A program made the translations under genes and the position numbers. The notes below the pieces were generated by a model that was given only the letters and a program-made list of their open reading frames with translations, had not been told where the DNA came from and searched no databases. A stretch of DNA of 16,598 nt from an uncultured Pseudomonadota bacterium (lineage in GTDB: Bacteria; Pseudomonadota; Alphaproteobacteria; RF32; CAG-239), in contig CACXFX010000160.1 in assembly GCA_902767055.1 (NCBI GenBank), positions 1 through 16,598 of the forward strand, given 5' to 3'. Each line of letters begins with the position of its first letter. Within the stretch, counting starts at the first letter, position 1. This document shows positions 7,048 to 13,595 of this stretch, piece by piece.

Positions 7048-7992
7048 ATGAAATATGCTTTTGTTTTTCCCGGACAAGGTTCTCAACACATCGGTATGGG
7101 GTTGGAGCTTTATCGTGATTTTAAGGCGGCAAAAGATGTTTTTGATCAAGTTGACGATGCACTTGACCAGCATTTATTTGATTTAATGACTTCGGGAAAT
7201 GAGCGGGAATTGACGCTGACGTCAAATGCTCAACCGGCCATTATGGCTGTATCGATAGCAACTTTGCGCGTTCTGGAAAAAGAATTCGGCATTGATATTA
7301 AAGATAAAATTTCATTTGTCGCCGGACACTCTTTGGGCGAATATTCGGCAGCCTGCGCCGCCGGTGTCTTTTCACTTGAAAGCACGGCAAAACTGCTTAA
7401 AATTCGTGGCGAGGCCATGCAAAAAGCCGTCCCTGCGGGAAAAGGTGCAATGGCAGCCGTACTCGGTGTGTCAATTGATGATATCAACGGTTTGATTGAA
7501 GCCGCATCGGATAAAGACAATTATTGCGTTACCGCCAATGACAACATGCAAGGCCAAGTCGTCCTTTCCGGACATTTAAAAGCAATTGAAAAAGCTGTTC
7601 AAATTGCGCCTGAATTCGGAGCAAAAAAAGCCGTTTTCTTAAATGTCAGCGGCCCGTTTCACAGCCCGTTGATGAAACCGGCTCAAATCGCGATGCAAAA
7701 GGTTTTGAAGACAGAACCCTCAAATAATGCTCAAATCAAACTTATTCAAAACGTGACAGCTTTACCCGCAACAGATAAAGACGAAATCAAGAGCAATCTT
7801 GTTTTTCAAGTGACTTCAACCGTACGTTGGCGTGAAACGATGGAATTTTTAAGCCAAAATAATGTGACGGATGTGATAGAACTCGGCCCGTCCGCCGTTT
7901 TAACAGGCATGTTCAAGCGCGCTTATAAGGATATCTACGCCACAGCGCCGCATACAAAAGAAGAAATTGAAGAACTCGCAAATAATTTATAA
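7048..7992 (+). CDS. fabD: Malonyl-CoA:ACP transacylase
   Basis: FabD moves malonyl from CoA to acyl carrier protein, supplying the extender unit for type II fatty acid synthesis in the cytosol. The 314-residue protein has the FPGQGSQ start (7-13) and the nucleophile elbow GHSLGEYSA with Ser95. Arg120 in KLLKIRGEAM should bind the malonyl carboxylate, and His205 in GPFHSPLM completes the catalytic pair. The length matches the family (about 310). The Shine-Dalgarno is poor: AAAAAGG lies rather far upstream. The ATG is nevertheless the natural start, since MKYAFVFPGQGSQ is the usual N-terminus. fabG follows after 25 bases, the common fabD-fabG arrangement. Confidence 0.97.
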   Translation: MKYAFVFPGQGSQHIGMGLELYRDFKAAKDVFDQVDDALDQHLFDLMTSGNERELTLTSNAQPAIMAVSIATLRVLEKEFGIDIKDKISFVAGHSLGEYSAACAAGVFSLESTAKLLKIRGEAMQKAVPAGKGAMAAVLGVSIDDINGLIEAASDKDNYCVTANDNMQGQVVLSGHLKAIEKAVQIAPEFGAKKAVFLNVSGPFHSPLMKPAQIAMQKVLKTEPSNNAQIKLIQNVTALPATDKDEIKSNLVFQVTSTVRWRETMEFLSQNNVTDVIELGPSAVLTGMFKRAYKDIYATAPHTKEEIEELANNL

Positions 7993-8017
7993 CCCCATAA
8001 AAGAAAGGAAAAAATAT

Positions 8018-8755
8018 ATGTTTCGATTGGATAATAAAGTTGCTTTAATCACCGGCGCATCAGGCGGTTTAGGTGATAAAATCGCACGCACATTGCACGC
8101 CCAAGGGGCCACACTTGCATTGACCGATATGCGCCCCGAAGGGATGGAAAAATTAAAAGCCGAACTCGGCTCAAATGTTGAATGTTTTATGGCAAACCTT
8201 TCAAATGCCGAAGAAATCAAAAATTTAGTGACAAATGTTGAGGCAAAATTCGGCCAAATCGACATCTTAATCAACAATGCCGGCCTGACGCGTGACAATC
8301 TGTTTATGCGGATGAGTGATGAAGATTGGCAACTTGTTTTGGATGTTAATTTATCGGCAGGATTTAAGCTTGCCAAAGCCGTGATTCGCTCTATGATGAA
8401 GCGTCGTTTCGGCCGCATCGTCGGTATTGCTTCTGTTGTCGGCGTTATGGGCAACGCGGGACAAGCTAATTATAGCGCTTCAAAAGCCGGTATGATTGCA
8501 ATGAACAAATGTTTGGCTCAAGAAGTCGGTTCGCGCAACATCACCGTCAACTCGGTTGCACCGGGCTTTATCCGTACGCCGATGACGGACGTCCTACCCG
8601 ATGATGTTAAGGCAAATTTGCTTGCCAAGATCCCCGAGGCACGTTTGGGTGAGGCTCAGGATATTGCAAATACGGTTGCGTTTTTGGTTTCTGATGAAGC
8701 CGCTTACATCACCGGTCAAACAATTCATGTCAATGGCGGTATGGCAATGATTTAA
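8018..8755 (+). CDS. fabG: 3-oxoacyl-ACP reductase
   Basis: FabG reduces 3-oxoacyl-ACP to 3-hydroxyacyl-ACP with NADPH in each elongation cycle. The 245-residue protein is a classical short-chain dehydrogenase. TGASGGLG (12-19) binds the cofactor, NNAG is at 86-89, and the catalytic residues are Ser139, Tyr152 and Lys156 (NYSASKAG). It ends in the family's GGMAMI-type tail. I chose the ATG at 8018 over an upstream in-frame start that overlaps fabD, because AAGGA precedes it at good spacing and MFRLDNKVALITG is the usual N-terminus. The acpP gene that often follows is absent: a terminator closes the unit here. Confidence 0.97.
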   Translation: MFRLDNKVALITGASGGLGDKIARTLHAQGATLALTDMRPEGMEKLKAELGSNVECFMANLSNAEEIKNLVTNVEAKFGQIDILINNAGLTRDNLFMRMSDEDWQLVLDVNLSAGFKLAKAVIRSMMKRRFGRIVGIASVVGVMGNAGQANYSASKAGMIAMNKCLAQEVGSRNITVNSVAPGFIRTPMTDVLPDDVKANLLAKIPEARLGEAQDIANTVAFLVSDEAAYITGQTIHVNGGMAMI

Positions 8756-8776
8756 ACCACAACAAAAAAGAACTTT

Positions 8777-8812
8777 AAGCCGCGATACTTAAAATCCATC
8801 GCGGCTTTTTTT
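8777..8812 (+). terminator. Intrinsic terminator after fabG
   Basis: AAGCCGCGAT pairs with ATCGCGGCTT around an 11-base loop, and the right arm runs directly into a T-run, 21 bases after the fabG stop. It ends the fabD-fabG transcript. Confidence 0.9.
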
Positions 8813-8832
8813 AAATTAAGCTTAAAAAATGC

Positions 8833-8861
8833 TTGCAAAATAAATTTGCTTCGTGTATGTT
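8833..8861 (+). promoter_or_regulatory. Promoter of efp
   Basis: TTGCAA (8833-8838), 17-base spacer, TATGTT (8856-8861), about 50 bases before the efp start. The -35 is preceded by TGC. Confidence 0.65.
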
Positions 8862-8912
8862 CCCATAAGAAAAATAATCATTTTTAAAATTGTAAATAGG
8901 AGAATATAAAAA

Positions 8913-9476
8913 ATGAAGCAACTCGCAGGCGCAATCAGAATCGGTTGGGTGATTGAATACAAAGGCAAACCCTGGACCATTACCAAAGCTCAACACATCA
9001 AACCCGGCAAAGGCGGTGCATTTATGCAAGTCGAGATGAAAGCCGTCGAAGAAGGTACAAAGACAAATGAGCGTTTTCGTACGGAAGATACGATCGAAAA
9101 AATGATGGTTGAAGACAAAGATTGCCAATTTTTGTTTGAAGATTCAAACGGCTTGACTTTTATGGAAAACGAAACGTTTGAACAATTCACAATGCCGTCC
9201 GATATTTTAGGCGATTCGCGCCCGTTTTTGACCGATGGTATGGTGGTGCGCATTTCACACATCAACGGCCGTCCGATTTCGGTTGAATTGCCTTTACAGG
9301 TGGTTTGCACGGTTGTTGAAACAGAACCTGTCATCAAAGGTCAAACGGCGGCTTCGTCTTATAAACCCGCCATTTTGGATAACGGCGTCCGCATTATGGT
9401 TCCGCCCTTTATCGGCGTCGGTGAAAAGATTGTTGTCGGCACGACAGAAGTTAATTATGTTGAAAGAGCAAAATAA
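8913..9476 (+). CDS. efp: Elongation factor P
   Basis: EF-P binds between the ribosomal P and E sites and relieves stalling at polyproline stretches. The 187-residue product has the three-domain EF-P length. Its KOW-like N-terminal domain carries the loop QHIKPGKGGAF with Lys33 at the tip, the position that is beta-lysylated in E. coli (Lys34). The typical RFRTEDTIEK and FMENETFEQF segments and the C-terminal OB fold (LDNGVRIMVPPFIGVGEKIV) follow. AGGAGA upstream supports the ATG. Its stop codon overlaps the start of the IMPase-like gene by one base (TAATG), so the two are translationally coupled. Whether Lys33 is modified here cannot be told; no modification gene is in the window. Confidence 0.97.
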   Translation: MKQLAGAIRIGWVIEYKGKPWTITKAQHIKPGKGGAFMQVEMKAVEEGTKTNERFRTEDTIEKMMVEDKDCQFLFEDSNGLTFMENETFEQFTMPSDILGDSRPFLTDGMVVRISHINGRPISVELPLQVVCTVVETEPVIKGQTAASSYKPAILDNGVRIMVPPFIGVGEKIVVGTTEVNYVERAK

Positions 9477-10276
9477 TGGCTTATATATCCCCTCTTTTGA
9501 CCTCCGTTGTTGAGGCGGTCAAAAAGTCGAGTTCCTCTTTGGACAGAGATTTTGCAGAGCTTGAAAAACTGCAAAATTCGGTTAAAAGTATCAAAACTTT
9601 TGTTTTCAATTCGTATACGAGATTAGAACAAAATTTAAAGGTCGAACTGTCAAAAATCAGATCGGACATCCCTGTTTTGACGACATCGGATAAACTGATA
9701 GGTAAATCGTATTTTGCCGTCAGCCCGATTGAAGGCTTAATCAATTTTGCACATGGCAATTCTGATTTTGCCATATCGGTTGCCCTTGTTGAAAACGATG
9801 AAATTATTTGCGGCGTTATTTATAACCCTGCAAGAGATGAAACATTCTTTGCTCAAAGCGGAAACGGCGTCTTCAAAGAAGGTTATCGCAACCACGAGAG
9901 ATTACGTGTTTCATCCGTCAAAGAGCTTGATTCGGCGCTTGTTGTCGCAACCTCAAATTTTGATAAAGATGCAAACGCCTTGTCAAAAATTTATCACTCT
10001 GTTTTAGTTAAAACAGGCAACTTACGTGTCAGCGGATCCGTCGCACTTGATTTGGCTTATTTGGCTTCAGGCAAGTATGATGCTTTAATCAGCTTAAACA
10101 ATCATTTTTGCTCAATCGCGGCAGGATTGTTGATGATTAAAGAAGCAGGCGGCTCGATTCGTTGCCCGGGTCAAGCGGATATCCGTGTTGAAGATTTGCT
10201 TGAGGTACGCAAAACAGGACACTTGATTGCAACCAATTTTAATCTTAATCAAAAAATTTTCGATATTTTTAAATAA
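9476..10276 (+). CDS. Inositol-monophosphatase-like protein lacking metal ligands (probable pseudoenzyme)
   Basis: A 266-residue protein with the fold landmarks of the IMPase/SuhB family. GVIYNPARDETFFAQSGNGV (113-132) and the late segment RVSGSVALDLAYLASGKYDA (184-203) are well kept. The metal-binding motifs are not. The canonical DP(I/L)DGT reads SPIEGL (83-88), the GEE motif region reads TTS (69-71), and the WDxAAG motif reads CSIAAG (212-217). All acidic ligands except one Glu are therefore gone, while the reading frame is intact. Phosphatase activity is unlikely; a structural or regulatory role is inferred. In E. coli, SuhB has a transcription antitermination role separate from catalysis, a possible precedent. 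It is coupled to efp by the overlapping TAATG. I withhold the suhB symbol because the function is unclear. Confidence 0.8.
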   Translation: MAYISPLLTSVVEAVKKSSSSLDRDFAELEKLQNSVKSIKTFVFNSYTRLEQNLKVELSKIRSDIPVLTTSDKLIGKSYFAVSPIEGLINFAHGNSDFAISVALVENDEIICGVIYNPARDETFFAQSGNGVFKEGYRNHERLRVSSVKELDSALVVATSNFDKDANALSKIYHSVLVKTGNLRVSGSVALDLAYLASGKYDALISLNNHFCSIAAGLLMIKEAGGSIRCPGQADIRVEDLLEVRKTGHLIATNFNLNQKIFDIFK

Positions 10277-10291
10277 TTTTTAAAAAAGTGC

Positions 10292-10320
10292 TTGAAAATA
10301 GAATTTGATTAGGTTATAGT
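10292..10320 (+). promoter_or_regulatory. Promoter of rpmE
   Basis: TTGAAA (10292-10297), 17-base spacer, TATAGT (10315-10320), 47 bases before the rpmE start codon and just after the IMPase-like stop. The -35 is preceded by TGC. Confidence 0.8.
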
Positions 10321-10367
10321 GACGCAAATTTTGTTATTGAAAAGTTTTTTGTTTGGAGAAATATGTT

Positions 10368-10595
10368 ATGAAAAAAGGTATTCATCCTGATTATCACGAG
10401 ATTACTTATGTGATGACAGACGGCACAGAGTGCAAAACGCGCACCACATGGGGTAAGGCTGGTGATAAGATGAATTTGGAAATTGACCCGAAATCTCATC
10501 CGGCATGGACGGGTGTTCATCGTATGGTTGACAGCGGTGGTCAAGTTTCTAAATTTAACAGCAAGTTTGCCGCTTTCGGCATTAAAAAGGCTTAA
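10368..10595 (+). CDS. rpmE: Ribosomal protein L31
   Basis: L31 bridges the 50S central protuberance and the 30S head. The 75-residue protein starts [20 protein letters not shown] and contains the conserved [12 protein letters not shown] segment and FNSKFAAFG tail. It has a single cysteine, so it is the zinc-free type usual in alphaproteobacteria. The ATG at 10368 has GGAG nine bases upstream; an in-frame TTG 15 bases earlier sits on that ribosome binding site and is not used. It is a single-gene unit with its own promoter and terminator. Confidence 0.96.
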   Translation: MKKGIHPDYHEITYVMTDGTECKTRTTWGKAGDKMNLEIDPKSHPAWTGVHRMVDSGGQVSKFNSKFAAFGIKKA

Positions 10596-10650
10596 ATTAA
10601 AGCTTATTATCATTATGTTCTAAACTCCTTAAAATTAAAAAAAACCGTCT

Positions 10651-10680
10651 ACCGCTGAGAAATCAGCGGTTTTATTTTTT
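10651..10680 (+). terminator. Intrinsic terminator after rpmE
   Basis: ACCGCTGA, tetraloop GAAA, TCAGCGGT, followed by TTTATTTTTT. An A-run precedes the stem, so it might also work weakly on the other strand. Confidence 0.92.
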
Positions 10681-10682
10681 TA

Positions 10683-10711
10683 TTGAATGTAGCGAAAAAA
10701 TATGCTATTTT
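10683..10711 (+). promoter_or_regulatory. Likely promoter of the small gene pair
   Basis: TTGAAT (10683-10688), 17-base spacer, TATTTT (10706-10711), directly after the rpmE terminator and 19 bases before the next start codon. Confidence 0.55.
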
Positions 10712-10730
10712 AAAAAAAGAAAGGATAAAA

Positions 10731-10910
10731 ATGCTCGGCTTTTTAAACAGAATCTTTAATATGGTGACACATATTCCGTCAGGACATATGCAAAAACTTT
10801 TTAGCAATTCGGTAGGACAAGCCGCGTTGAGTGCGGCTTCCGTTATGCAAACCGGTTATAATACCGCCAGTAAATTTTTGGAAGAAAGTGAGAGTCTTTT
10901 CAAATTTTAG
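10731..10910 (+). CDS. Small hypothetical protein (59 aa)
   Basis: I do not recognise this protein. The ATG has AAGGA seven bases upstream and a plausible promoter behind it, which supports a real gene despite the small size. The 59 residues begin with a hydrophobic/amphipathic stretch (MLGFLNRIFNMVTHI). An Ala/Ser-rich segment (VGQAALSAASVMQTGY) follows, and the tail is acidic then aromatic (LEESESLFKF). It has no cysteine and no convincing membrane span or signal peptide. The next gene starts 12 bases later and is probably on the same transcript. Confidence 0.6.
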   Translation: MLGFLNRIFNMVTHIPSGHMQKLFSNSVGQAALSAASVMQTGYNTASKFLEESESLFKF

Positions 10911-10922
10911 TCACTTAAACAA

Positions 10923-11345
10923 ATGTCAGATCCTGAAATCAAAAAAATATCTTCCGAATTCTTTTTAAGCGTTGAAGGCGTTATCGCAAAAATTCAATTA
11001 AAATCAGATTATGTTTTCAGAGGCGCATTTTTTTATGACGGCCGAAATCAGGCAATTTTAGGTCGAAACAATAAAGATTTTTATCTCTTGAAATCAATTC
11101 CGCCGATTATCCGCTCGAAAATATTAAATTCCCCGATGATTATGGTTGCAGAATGTAGCGGCGACGAAATACATCAGGCTTATAAAGTTAATGTCATTAA
11201 AGTTGATGAAATCCCGGGCGAAGATACATTTGAAGAAGATTATCAAAAATATTTTGAAAAACTTGATCAAATGTATGGTAAAGACAGAGTCAATAAATTC
11301 AAACAAACCGCACTTCAAATGTGGCGCAAATTTATTTCTGAGTAA
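10923..11345 (+). CDS. Hypothetical protein (140 aa)
   Basis: I do not recognise this protein. It has 140 residues and no signal peptide or membrane segment, so it is probably cytoplasmic. The first two thirds alternate short hydrophobic strands (VIAKIQLKSDYVFRGAFFYD, PPIIRSKILNSPMIMVAEC), suggesting a small beta-rich domain. The last 45 residues are highly charged and helical (EEDYQKYFEKLDQMYGKDRV). It has no clear Shine-Dalgarno and starts 12 bases after the 59-residue gene, so it may rely on coupling. It ends just before the promoter of the structured RNA at 11395. Confidence 0.65.
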   Translation: MSDPEIKKISSEFFLSVEGVIAKIQLKSDYVFRGAFFYDGRNQAILGRNNKDFYLLKSIPPIIRSKILNSPMIMVAECSGDEIHQAYKVNVIKVDEIPGEDTFEEDYQKYFEKLDQMYGKDRVNKFKQTALQMWRKFISE

Positions 11346-11359
11346 AACTACATTTTTCT

Positions 11360-11388
11360 TTGACATTACTTTTAAAATATGCTTCAAT
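11360..11388 (+). promoter_or_regulatory. Promoter of the structured RNA
   Basis: Perfect TTGACA (11360-11365), 17-base spacer, TTCAAT (11383-11388). The predicted start is near 11395, at the beginning of the folded region. Confidence 0.7.
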
Positions 11389-11394
11389 TAAGAC

Positions 11395-11620
11395 GTGCCA
11401 CAAATGGGTGCAAGGCTTTCATAGGTCTTTAGCATGTGCAGTGACGGATAACACTGTGTTTTGGTGTTGTTTTTTTGTTTTAAACAACACGTTATCCCCG
11501 AAATCGGAGTCGGGGTGCTGGTGGTAGATGTACAGGATTTTTTCTAAAGGCCACCAGAGTCATTTTACATGCTATGATTTATGAACACCCTGACCGCATT
11601 TTGGTTGGAATTTTTTTTTA
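11395..11620 (+). ncRNA. Candidate structured RNA, class unknown (stand-alone RNA or leader of the prepilin-like gene)
   Basis: About 225 bases with no credible gene fold into a long composite stem topped by three hairpins. The stem is built from GGGTG (11406-11410) with CACCC (11586-11590), TTCATA (11418-11423) with TATGAA (11580-11585), TAGCATGT (11430-11437) with ACATGCTA (11567-11574), and GTGAC (11441-11445) with GTCAT (11559-11563). The apical hairpins are GGATAAC/GTTATCC (11446-11497) with an inner 9-bp GTGTTGTTT/AAACAACAC, CCCCGA/TCGGGG (11496-11515), and CTGGTGG/CCACCAG (11518-11557). A promoter precedes and a T-run terminator follows. It lacks the hallmarks of RNase P RNA, tmRNA, SRP RNA and c-di-GMP riboswitches that I know. 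The prepilin-like gene starts 20 bases after the T-run. Confidence 0.65.
11589..11620 (+). terminator. Intrinsic terminator before the prepilin-like gene
   Basis: CC(T)GACC (11589-11595) pairs with GGTTGG (11603-11608) around GCATTTT, with one bulged T and one G-T pair, then AA and nine T residues. The first two C residues are also the last two of the outermost stem strand of the RNA, so the two pairings compete. Confidence 0.65.
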
Positions 11621-11640
11621 TTTTGAAAAAGGAAAAATAC

Positions 11641-12273
11641 ATGAAAATAAAAAATCAGTTAGGTAGAAGTATGGTTGAAATGCTCGGCGTTTTAGCAATT
11701 ATAGGTATTTTATCAGCAAGTGCTTTAAGCGGTTATTCTAAAGCAATGATGCAACTCAAACTAAATAAACATACTGATGAAATCAGTTATTTAATGGCAA
11801 CTGCCATTTTTAACAATGACAAACTAAATAAGGCTAGTTTCAATATGTTTGAAGAGCTTAAAGCTCTCGGCGCTTTTACATGGAATGTTATTCCAAATAA
11901 AAAAGTGACTGATGATAACTCAACAGAAGAAATTACTTTTCAAGATTCTCTTCACAATACTATCTGGTTCGAGCATTATTCTCAAGATCAAATGAAAGCT
12001 ATAGGAATTATATTACCACAGTCAGATTTTACACAAAAAGTTTGTTATAATTATATAAATATCTTCAAAAACTTTTCCGATGAAATTTATAGAATACATG
12101 CCAGAAAGGATGTGGGTAATCAAATGTCATGGAAAATATTTTATGGGAAAAATGTGTGTGATGGAAACACAAAAAAATGCCTTGAACATATAACAGTCGA
12201 TGAAATAACCAATATGTGTAAAACACAGTGTGATGGTGCAGACGAGTGTAAATTGTATGCTGTTTGGTATTAA
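11641..12273 (+). CDS. Type IV prepilin-like protein
   Basis: A 210-residue protein with leader MKIKNQLG, then RSMVEMLGVLAIIGILSASA. It has a Gly8 cleavage position, Glu at +5 and a hydrophobic helix, i.e. a class III prepilin signal. The first 36 or so residues nearly match those of the protein at 3173-3775, but the rest does not resemble it. The C-terminal part has six cysteines, including VCDGNTKKC and MCKTQCDGADEC, so disulfide bonds are likely once exported. I place the start at 11641, where GGA lies eight bases upstream; the in-frame ATG at 11581 lies inside the terminator stem of the upstream RNA. It converges with the M48 peptidase gene, with three bases between stops. No pilus assembly genes are nearby. 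Confidence 0.75.
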   Translation: MKIKNQLGRSMVEMLGVLAIIGILSASALSGYSKAMMQLKLNKHTDEISYLMATAIFNNDKLNKASFNMFEELKALGAFTWNVIPNKKVTDDNSTEEITFQDSLHNTIWFEHYSQDQMKAIGIILPQSDFTQKVCYNYINIFKNFSDEIYRIHARKDVGNQMSWKIFYGKNVCDGNTKKCLEHITVDEITNMCKTQCDGADECKLYAVWY

Positions 12274-12276
12274 AAT

Positions 12277-13593
12277 TTAATTTTTTATTTGATATTCCAA
12301 ATCACTTAATTTTACTCTTAAACTCTCCGAAGGATTTAGCTTTTGCGCCTCTTTGATTTGCAATTTAGCCGCCTCGATATTTCCGATAATGTATGAATAT
12401 TTGGCCGAAGCGTACAAACTGTCGGCCTTTTGCCCTTTTTCATAATAAGCTTTTGATAACAACTGCCATCCGATTGGCGTTTCACGGCTGATTTGAGCTT
12501 TGTTTAAAACAGAAATGATATGTCCTAAATTTTGTTTTCGATTCGGATTTTCCAAAGCGCATGCCGCATAAGAAAGCATGATTTCGTCCCCGTCAGGCTT
12601 TAATTGAAGGGTTTTCTGATAATTTTTTTCAGCTGCCTCAATTTTGCCGCTTTCAAACAAAACCTCGGCTTTTAATTGATAAAAATACGGTCTATTCGGC
12701 GAGGCTTCAATCAGTTCATCAAGTAAGTCTTCAGCTTCCTTAAAATTTTTCTGCCTTAACGCAACAATCGCATGAGCATATTTGGCCTCCTCTGTTTTCT
12801 GAGCATCGGGATATTTTCTCAAAACTTGATTTTCAGGCAACAAAAAAGCCGTTAATTTTGCCTGAACAAAAGCAAAATCCTGATCATAAGGTGAATTAAT
12901 CGAGCCTTTGTTTTCTTTTGCACTTTTTTCAAAAAATGCCTGACGCTCAACACTCATCGGGTGCGTCCTGAAATAAGGCGTCTGCTCATACCCCGAAAGA
13001 CGATTGTTTTTTTGTATCGTCTTCATAAAATCTCGCAAACCGACAGGGGATTGATGAAGTGCTTTTAGGTATTTAACCGCACTTTCGTCAGCCGCACGCT
13101 CTTCGCTTAATTGATAAGCCATTAATGAATTGATAAGCGAACCTTGCGTCCCCAAAGCAACCGCAATCGCTGCATCGGCCTGCCCCGATGCAACAGCCGC
13201 ACTACCGGCCGCAATCAACGAAATCGCCGAAAGCGTTTGCATATCGGCAATTTTTAATTTTTGTCGCAGAATATGCCCGCCCGCGATATGCCCCGTTTCG
13301 TGAGCCAAAATTCCCGAAAGTTCATTGACATTTTTAGCATTTATCAGCGTGCCTGTATGCACAAACAAATTATTGCCGTCGGCGACAAAAGCATTCAAGC
13401 TCATGTCATTGATAATATGAATTTTATTTTTATCATAGGCAACACCGGCCACCTTAAAAATCGGCCGCACGATATGATAAAGCAACGCCTCGCTTTCATC
13501 ATCAACCAAAAAAGACGGTGCCGCATCGACTTTAAAGGCAAAAACTGCCACAAGCCCGAAAGCCATAAGCAGTTTTTGCATTTTTTTTATCAT
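12277..13593 (-). CDS. Secreted M48-family metallopeptidase with C-terminal TPR repeats (BepA-like)
   Basis: Periplasmic zinc metallopeptidases of this type degrade or help assemble envelope proteins (E. coli BepA acts on LptD). From the ATG at 13593 the protein has 438 residues. A signal peptide (about residues 1-24, ending VDAA) is followed by an M48 domain with HETGH (98-102) and a third-ligand motif EERAAD (Glu165). A hydrophobic Ala-rich stretch (about 118-150) separates these two, and TPR-like helices run from about 255 to the end (LLDELIEASPNRPYFYQLKA, AAEKNYQKTLQLKPDG). The start two bases after the rne stop (TGAGTATG) suggests reinitiation by ribosomes leaving rne. A longer in-frame start at 13620 would overlap rne and bury the signal peptide. 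Family assignment is firm; the substrate is unknown. Confidence 0.88.
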   Translation of the reverse strand: MIKKMQKLLMAFGLVAVFAFKVDAAPSFLVDDESEALLYHIVRPIFKVAGVAYDKNKIHIINDMSLNAFVADGNNLFVHTGTLINAKNVNELSGILAHETGHIAGGHILRQKLKIADMQTLSAISLIAAGSAAVASGQADAAIAVALGTQGSLINSLMAYQLSEERAADESAVKYLKALHQSPVGLRDFMKTIQKNNRLSGYEQTPYFRTHPMSVERQAFFEKSAKENKGSINSPYDQDFAFVQAKLTAFLLPENQVLRKYPDAQKTEEAKYAHAIVALRQKNFKEAEDLLDELIEASPNRPYFYQLKAEVLFESGKIEAAEKNYQKTLQLKPDGDEIMLSYAACALENPNRKQNLGHIISVLNKAQISRETPIGWQLLSKAYYEKGQKADSLYASAKYSYIIGNIEAAKLQIKEAQKLNPSESLRVKLSDLEYQIKN

Positions 13594-13595
13594 AC

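Noticed and set aside
11395-11620. Assignment as c-di-GMP riboswitch, tmRNA, RNase P RNA or SRP RNA
   Set aside because: The hallmark conserved bases of these classes that I know are not present; only the position before a prepilin-like gene suggested a c-di-GMP riboswitch.
11581-11640. Upstream ATG extending the prepilin-like protein by 20 residues
   Set aside because: That ATG lies within the structured RNA and terminator stem and lacks a ribosome binding site; the ATG at 11641 gives a normal short basic prepilin leader.
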